A stretch of 64,000 nucleotides of DNA from Tetragonia tetragonoides (taxonomy: Eukaryota > Streptophyta > Magnoliopsida > Caryophyllales > Aizoaceae), in the NCBI GenBank assembly GCA_038025085.1, contig CM076141.1, positions 22,692,501 to 22,756,500 on the forward strand, read 5' to 3'. The notes under the pieces were generated by a model. The model saw only the letters and a program-made list of their open reading frames with translations. It had not been told where the DNA came from and did not search any database. This document shows, in pieces, positions 56,915 to 64,000 of the stretch (positions are counted from its first letter, which is position 1; every line of letters begins with the position of its first letter). The translations under genes and the position numbers were made by a program.

Positions 56915-58287
56915 TGTAGACACCAAAAATTGTGTCTATAATAAGTCCCCGTAAAACCCTATGATGAAAGGATTAGATTTTGCTCGAACTTGGGTTGCGA
57001 GAATGACTGCTCTGATGATTAGCCAGTTCATTTGAATTAACTAGTGGAAGCCTTTTGTACGGTGATCCAAACCAGTTGGACTCAATTCAATTGGAGTCCA
57101 AAACTGAGAGATAGGCCTCTTTGAACCTAAGAGTCCGAAAGGGAACCCAAACCCATAGGTCAACCCTTGGTCAAACAAGGGAACTCAGTCAATTCCGGGT
57201 GGACCCCCTCGGAAAAGCCTCCCCCGCGTGAAAAACACGTCAGGCGTCTATACAGACATGCCGCTCCAGGTCCAAGCGGCCACGCTTGAGTTCAAGCGGT
57301 GGCCGCTAGGACAAGCGGCTGTGCCGTAGGCCAAGCGGCTTGACCGCTTGTCCTGCCAGCTTGGCCGCTTGGCCTACCTGTATGGCCGCCTAGACCTTTT
57401 CTCGCGGACGGCAAATTCGAGGCCCATTCGATTTCCGTGCCAAACTCTGGCAGCTCCCCCTCTCCTATTTAAACAAACTTTAGGGTTCAGTTGGAGAGGT
57501 TGGACATTCTCTCTGAAAGGGTTGGCAGTTAGAGACTCCTAGGCTGAAAATTCTCTCTCTCTCTCTCTCTCTCCCCCTCTCTCTCTCTCTCTCTCATATT
57601 AAACCATAAATTCTGATCTACTCCTTCTTTAGGGTTAGCCTAGCACCACAAAATAAGCCTTCACACTTCATCAAGAGCATGAATTCAAGCAATATAACCC
57701 AATAAGTTCATTGTGAGCATCCAGGTAATCCAACCTGAGGGTTTTCAATAGTTTTTATATTGCTTGTTATTACTAACGGTTTTGGTTTATGTGATATGTA
57801 CATGCATGGCGCGTTTTGAGCAAAAGGGCTTGTATTAAGCCTAATTAATGGATGAATGAATGTTTTAATTTTGTTATTTATAGCTTTTCTTTATGATTGA
57901 ATCATGATTGGTTTGTGGATTGGTGGATGAATTATGTATTTGTCCTCTAACTTGCAGGGTTTAGCATATTTATCGTTTTCTAGCAATAAAAGCATGTAAC
58001 TTGATAAATTGTTTAAAGTGGTCACAATAATAATGTTTGTTCAACCCATTAGTTAAAACTAGGAATTTGGACAAATTAAACCTTGTTTGGAACCGTAGCA
58101 TTAATAATTAGTAAAGCCCGTTGTTGTCAACGGGCGAGTTGGGTGACTAACACCTTCCTAGCTCGTACCTACGCCCCCGAACTCTTTTATGAAGTCAATT
58201 TTCCCAATAGGGATTGGGGTGCATAGGAGTTGAGTTGACGTCTTTCTAGACTATCGACTAGACTCCAAGGTTTCCAAATTACCTTAA
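56915..58287 (+). mobile_element. LTR of a Tat/Ogre-like Ty3/gypsy element
   Basis: Begins TGTAGACACCAAAAATTGTG, a common start of plant LTRs of this type. It has a TATA-like 'cctatttaaacaaac' (57464-57478), a long CT microsatellite (57552-57595) and ends near 'aaaatttggtggcgactt', the LTR/primer-site junction typical of Tat/Ogre elements. 57255-57370 is a cluster of AAGCGGC motifs in both orientations. Confidence 0.6.
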
Positions 58288-58771
58288 AATTTGGTGGCGA
58301 CTTCCGACGATCTTAATTATGTCCTTGGTGCATAAATCTTTACGTGCATTCACACTCAAGGATTCACGAAACCCGAACACCATCGCGCTCTCCCAGGCTG
58401 TCCGAAAACCCGAATCCAGAAAGGGTCGAAGGAAGACACGTGAAAAGAGGGGAGAAAAATACAGCAGCTTACAGTGGCGACTTCACCTCCACCACCTAAG
58501 ACTACTGATGAGATGTTGGCTGAAATGATGAAAATGTTGGAAACCATGGGAAACAGTGTGACATAGATAGAAAGAAAGGTTAAGGAAACTGACCCTTTCA
58601 GCCAAGATGATCCTCCACCTCGAGATGACAAGGTAGAAGAGCTAAGTGCTCAATATTAAAAGAACCTTGAGTTGGCTCTAACTCAAAACAAGATCATAAG
58701 TGACTACATGATCAATGCTGAAGGATATTCCTCTCACATCAAGGGGAAGCTCCCATAAAAGTTCTCTATTG
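58288..58771 (+). mobile_element. start of internal region of the Tat/Ogre-like element
   Basis: Decayed gag-like plus-strand sequence: KTTDEMLAEMMKMLETMGNS near 58495-58554, then KVEELSAQY and KNLELALTQNKIISDYMINA with stops. It is cut off where the next element starts at 58772. Confidence 0.5.
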
Positions 58772-61626
58772 TAACACCCCCGAATTCGCAACGATTTTCT
58801 GGGAACTATCGACGTCGTTGTGCACGACTCGACACCGCTGAACAGTCCTGAACCCGAGGGGGTGTCACTGCAACATTTATCACTAAGGAGTAAATGCTAA
58901 GCAGAAAGAAAGACTAGGCATCAAAAGGAGCTTACTAAAGAACTAAACAAACTAAACAGTTAATATCAGAGTTGTCTACATAGTGAGCTAAAACCCATTA
59001 AACCAAATTTATTACAACTTGCCTTTAAACGGCTAAATCCAATAAAAATAATCTCACGATCTATCTTAACAGAAACAGTTCTATAAACCGACGCCAACTC
59101 TACCTTCCAAGCTGTACGTCCTCAATCAATTAAACCTGCACTTTGGTTTCCGTGACGGAAACAAAATACAGAAGAGAAGAAAAGAGATAAATGGGAAACA
59201 AAAATCAGATAAACTGAATAAACGTCATCCGTACCCAGTAAAAACATTTTGCAAACCTTACCTGAGGTTTTAGAAGAATCATTGAAATTCATTTGCATAC
59301 GCACGTAAGCATATAATCAAGCATACGCACAACGACATTCTTTTACATACAGTTCTTGTGTAGTGATCATACAAAATACGACATAGACAATCCGTCTTGA
59401 TTAGAGAGATGTAAGAGAGCGAATAGAACAGCGATTACCCATACTGTTCATCGAAGATACAATCACGCCATGGACTTAATGACTCTAGTGTGCACACTAC
59501 CTCTAGTACAATTACACGAGCCTAGAGGACTTATTAAATGGGGAATGATTCGTCCCAGACACACTACGAGGTGTCCATAAGTAACTTGGGAATCACTCAT
59601 CCCTTGAACTACACCATTAGGTGCAATCCCAATTGCTCGACTACTCCTAGGGATCCATTAGGAGTCTTACTCTCATTTAATTCAATTCACATAATTTGTA
59701 TTGGTTGACATAAGTGGTACTACCAGACCACGACTTACTAATTCATTTCATGCTCTTGACAATGAATAGTAAATAACGTTGATAATGATAATTCAATACG
59801 ATGAGAATTAAACATGCTTTAATTCAATAACGACGATAATTCAATAATGATGACAAGTCATGTCTAGCACAATTTCGGCAGCACTTCGGCAGGGTAATAT
59901 GATATCCAAAAATTCACAAATCACCAAAGACATCCAACGATAATATATAGGTGGTCACTAGCACTCAATAATACCCATACCAATTAGCATATAATTAATA
60001 GCATAATAATATTAATAATTCGCTATTCAACAATTGTTCAATAATCATTATATGGATTAATTAATTCCCAAAACATGCTAACATCAACATGCTAATTATA
60101 ACTCATGTTTACAGCAGTGAATCATGCTTAATAACTTCATAATAACGACGATATAATTTAATCATGCTTTGCATACTAAATTCACAACAAATTCCCAATT
60201 AGCACATAACACATCAAAATAGTTTTGATGGGGCTTTGGAAGAAGGTAGTCATGAGCGCTTATCACTAATACGCTACCAACAGTAAGTATGCTCCAACCA
60301 ATCGACAATAATCACGCTTGCTCGTTAGGTCCTAATTAAAAACAATTACCGAATCAGTATTAATTAAATACGAAAATACAAACAGTAATTAAATCTCAAT
60401 ATGATATTTTTATTAAATTCTTTGATTTATTTCAACCAATCTAGGCTTTTGAAAATTCGAATTCCGATTCCGAATGAGTGCAAAAAATTAAAATATTAAA
60501 TCACAAATACTGAAAATCGAATTAATAATTACGAAAAATATAAAAACGAAACCCTAACTTCAAAAATAGGTCTAGGCCACGGGTACCCATGCATGGGGCC
60601 CATGACCCGACCCTACATCACCACCACCACCCACTGGCCACCATGGCCGGTGGTGGTGGTCGCCGGAGCTCCGGCGAAGAGGAGAGAGAACGAGAGCGAA
60701 AGAGAGAGACGAACGAGAAAGAGAGTGGGAGAACGAGAGAGAGGGAGTAGGCGGCTGGGCCACCCGCCGGTCACCACCTGGGCGTCAGCCCGTTGACCCA
60801 GCGGTGGTCTGGCGACCAAGCGGCCGCGTGTGAGGCCGCGCGAAGGAGGAGAGCCGCGGAGAGGGAAAGAGAGAAAAAGAAAGAGAAAGAGAGAGAGAGA
60901 AGAGAGAAGAGATTACCGGCGTGAGGAGGAGGTGGCACTAGTGGTTCTCCGGTGAACTGGGCGGCTGAGAGGGAGGCTCTATGGAGAGAGAGAGGGCGGA
61001 GAGAGGAGGGCGAGAGAGAGAGAGAGAGAGATTGCTTGAGGCTTTTGGCTCAGTTTGCAAAACTGATCAACTGTCTCACCTTTTCCTTATATAGGCCCTT
61101 AGTCAATCCAAATCAAATACTACTAGGTTTAGGAATTAATTGAATAATTTTCTGATTTACAAAACTAATTAAAACAATATGAATAATTCTCATTCATATA
61201 TAAAATATTTTAATTAAACTCCTCAAAATTAATAAATGCAATTTATGAAAGTCCCATAATAATAATTAATATTATTATGGCTTTAATTGAATAAATCGAA
61301 TCCTTAAATGAATATACGATTTAATCTCCGAAACTATTTATAAATCATTTATAAATCGATCTAATAATTATAGAAAATATTGGGGTATCACATTCTACCC
61401 TCCTTAAAAGAAGTTTCGTCCCGAAACTTGAGACATGAAGTAATCACTTCCCAAAACAAAACGAGTTTACCTATACGAAGGTATAAAACAATTTCTAGGA
61501 CACTAACATATGCAAGATGAGCAAGTACGATCGTGATTCTAAGTTGATTAGCATGCACCATGCAATGCTTGAACATGCAATTCGTGCAAAGCGATAAACA
61601 AAACGAAATTTCGAGGCGTGACATTC
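58772..61626 (-). mobile_element. 3' LTR of the Ty3/gypsy element (minus orientation)
   Basis: The plus start TGTAACACCCCCGAATTCG is the inverse of a 3' LTR end. The other boundary is either 61391 (minus TGATACCCCAATA) or 61626 (minus TGTCACGCCTCG). Both follow a purine tract AAGGAGGGTAGAATG. 61388-61430 and 61618-61661 are near-identical, so the polypurine tract region is duplicated. Contains GA-rich tracts (60660-61033) and a CAC/GGT-rich stretch (60618-60662). I prefer 61626, because it lies ~35 nt after the pol stop. Confidence 0.75.
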
Positions 61627-61658
61627 TACCCTCCTTAAAAGGAGTTTTGTCCCGAAAC

Positions 61659-62994
61659 TCAAGTGGGACTACTACCTTCTAGGAAGAGGTCTAGATACTT
61701 CTCGCACATCATGGATTCAGCTTCCCATGTTGCTTCCTCTTGACCTTGTCGAGACCAAACGACTTTGACGATCGGAATAGTCTTTGATCGATTTGAGCGC
61801 TCTTTGCGATCCACTATCTTGATAGGACGCTCTTCATAAGTCAAACTTTCATCGAGATCGATCGTTTCAGGTTGAACGACATGAGTTGGATTATGTACGT
61901 ATCGCTTCAACTGAGAGACAAGAAACACACTGTGGACTTTTGCAAGTTCCACATGTAAAGCTAATCGATAAGCAACCTCACCAATCCTTTCCAGGATCTC
62001 GTAAGGACCAATGTAACGAGGACTCAATTTTCCCTTACGACCAAAACGCATGACACCTTTGGTAGGAGATACTCACAAAAGTACCTTGCTTCCTACCTCA
62101 AACTCTTCAGGTCTACGACCTCTATCTGCGTACGATTTCTGATGATCTTGAGCACTACGCATCTTTGCTTGAATCACTTTGACCATATCGACGGTCTGCT
62201 GGATCATTCCAGGACCCAAAACTGCAGTTTCACTAATATCGTTCCAACAAACTGGCAATCTACACTTCCTACCATACAATGTTTAATATGACGCTCGATC
62301 AATGCTTGAATGATAGCTATTGTTGTAAGAAAACTCGATCAACGGAATGTGAGTATCCCACGAGCCTTGATACTCGAGAGCACACGCTCGAAGCATATCC
62401 TCCAAAGTCTGAATCGTTCTTTCCGTCTGACCATCAGTCGCAGAATGAAAAGCAGTACTGAACTTCAATTTGCTTCCAAAAGCTTCTTGCAATTTCTTCC
62501 AAAAATGTGATAGGAATCTCGAATCTCTATCTGAAACGATATCCTCTGGAACACCATGAAGTCTCATGACTTCCTTGACGTAAGCATCCGCTAGCTTCTC
62601 CATTTTCCAAGTGTCATTCATTGGGATGAATCTCGCATCTTTCGTCAAACGATCCACAACTACCCAAATGGCGTTCTTCTTCTTCTGTGTCAATGGTAAA
62701 CCCATGACAAAGTTCATTGAAATCGAATTCCATTTCCACGTAGGGACCTCAAGCGATTGAATCATTCCACCAGGTCTCTTGTGTTCGATCTTCACCTTTC
62801 TGGCACGTCAGACACTTAGCCACGAATTCAGCGACATCTTGTTTCATACCTTTCCACCAGAACATTTGGCGAAGGTCTTTGTAAAGCTTGTCTCCACCAG
62901 GATGTACAGAAGAAGGTGTATTGCGAGCTTCACCCAGAATCCGGCTCTTGATCTCCGGGTCATTCGGCACACAGACACGATCACGAAATCTCAA
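61659..62994 (-). pseudogene. Ty3/gypsy integrase, degenerate
   Basis: Reads N-terminal zinc region (62749-62994: HPGGDKLYKDLRQMFWWKGM, CLTCQK), core (62283-62795: VVVDRLTKDARFIP, IVSDRDSRFLSHFW, DGQTERTIQTLEDMLRAC) and C-terminal domain (61659-62279: LYGRKCRLPVCW, GKLSPRYIGPYEILERIGEV, EEATWEAESMM). This is Tekay/Del-like. Defects: a frameshift near 62780, TAA near 62283, TGA near 62070, the first catalytic Asp read as Asn (SMNFVMG), and the first zinc His replaced by Arg (EARNTP). Confidence 0.88.
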
Positions 62995-63111
62995 GACACC
63001 GTCTTGACCAATAGAAAAGTCCTCGGATCTACCCTCGTCTTTGTGGCGTAGAATCCGCTGAAGATCCTCATCTGTACTCTGTTTACCCTTGATCTCGTCG
63101 AGTAAGGTTGG

Positions 63112-64000
63112 TCAAACTGACATATGTGCTAAGATATATTGAACGTCACCTTTCAGCACCATCTCCACATCTAGACTCTGCAAGTCACAAATGATCTCCC
63201 TTGGAAGTACTAAAGCAGTGTTCAACGTATGACGAGTCTTTCTACTCAAAGCGTCAGCTACCACGTTAGCTTTCCCTTCGTGATACTGTATGTCGATGTC
63301 GTACTCTGTCAATAACTCTAGCCATCTTCTTTGTCGCATATTCAATTTCTTTTGTGTGAATATGTACTTGAGACTCTTGTGGTCCGTAAACATCTTGACA
63401 GCAGAACCATAGTGATAATGTCTCCAAATCTTTAAAGCAAACACGACAGCAGTGAGCTCTAAGTCATGAGTAGGGTAATTATCCTCGTGCTTCTTCAATT
63501 GTCTTGAGGCATAAGCCACTACCTTACCATGTTGCATCAAAACACAACCTAAACCATGCTTAGACACGTCACTATAGACTTCGTACCCTTCAGTTCCCGA
63601 TGGCAAAGTCAAAATCGGCGCGCTTGTAAGACGTTTCTTCAGCTCTTGAAAAGCAGCTTCACACTTTTCCGACCACACGAACTTCGTCGTCTTTTTCATC
63701 AAGTTTGTCATAGGCTGCGCTATCTTGGAAAATCCTTCCACAAACCTACGATAGTAACCAGCTAACCCAAGAAAACTTCTGACCTCGGTCACGCTCTTCG
63801 GTGCGGACCAGTCTATAACAGCTCTAATCTTTTCCGGGTCAACAGCAACTCCACTCTTAGACACCACATGTCCTAAGAAGGAAACAGTTTCTAACTAAAA
63901 CTCGCACTTCGACAGCTTGGCGTACAACTGATGTCGTCTCAAAATCTCCAAAACTGTTCGCAAGTGTTGCTCGTGCTCATCAGCGTTCTTCGAATAGACC
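63112..64000 (-). pseudogene. Ty3/gypsy reverse transcriptase thumb and RNase H (partial)
   Basis: 63112-63867 on minus reads [80 protein letters not shown] and [11 protein letters not shown], the RT-RNase H junction of chromoviruses. A TAA (63896-63898) and the 63117 stop interrupt it. The catalytic RT core and gag lie beyond the window edge. Confidence 0.9.

Noticed and set aside
60572..61143. Arg/Glu-rich frames
   Set aside because: They arise from GA-rich tracts within the Ty3/gypsy LTR.
1..64000. CRISPR array, operons, bacterial features
   Set aside because: The DNA is plant nuclear; tandem repeats here lack regular unique spacers.

Overview
The window is nuclear DNA of a flowering plant, most likely a eudicot; the species is not resolved. 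The reasons are intron-rich genes with GT-AG introns, plant-type RAD51B and NOT4 proteins, plant LINE, Copia, Ty3/gypsy and hAT families, an rDNA fragment and a plastid-derived trnV fragment. Two host genes were reconstructed exon by exon by matching splice phases to known plant protein families. Almost everything else is mobile-element sequence of varied age.

Layout. Positions 1-1560 hold the 5' end of 18S rRNA (minus strand), then external spacer and IGS sub-repeats. Positions 1860-2490 hold about two copies of a ~315-bp tandem repeat. Positions 3803-39414 (plus) are a RAD51B gene of 12 exons and 35.6 kb. Its 1.1 kb of coding sequence is scattered among introns filled with LINEs, hAT transposase relics, MITEs, SINEs and a nested Copia/RTE-LINE/hAT stack. 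Positions 39415-44992 are intergenic with MITEs and tandem repeats. Positions 44993-53758 (minus, leader exon near 54691-54850) are a NOT4/CNOT4-type RING-RRM gene of 12 coding exons, converging on RAD51B. Positions 55141-64000 are stacked retrotransposons: an L1-like LINE, a Tat/Ogre-like LTR with some internal sequence, and the 3' half of a degenerate Ty3/gypsy chromovirus-like element running off the right edge.

The main biological observation concerns RAD51B. Its gene model is complete by splice phase, but exon 7 is 7 nt shorter than the family expectation exactly at the Walker B aspartate. That shifts the frame and predicts a stop in exon 9. The Walker A motif also has Lys where Ser/Thr is expected. 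This copy may therefore be a decaying or allelic null RAD51B, unless the sequence has an error. The NOT4 gene looks intact: all splice phases agree and 1,016 codons are open. RAD51B acts in homologous recombination and NOT4 in mRNA and protein quality control. Their adjacency looks like conserved microsynteny, not a functional operon. I did not find a convincing new molecular system. The most unusual structures are the broken RAD51B, a head-to-head LTR-PBS palindrome, and precisely delimited nested transposons.
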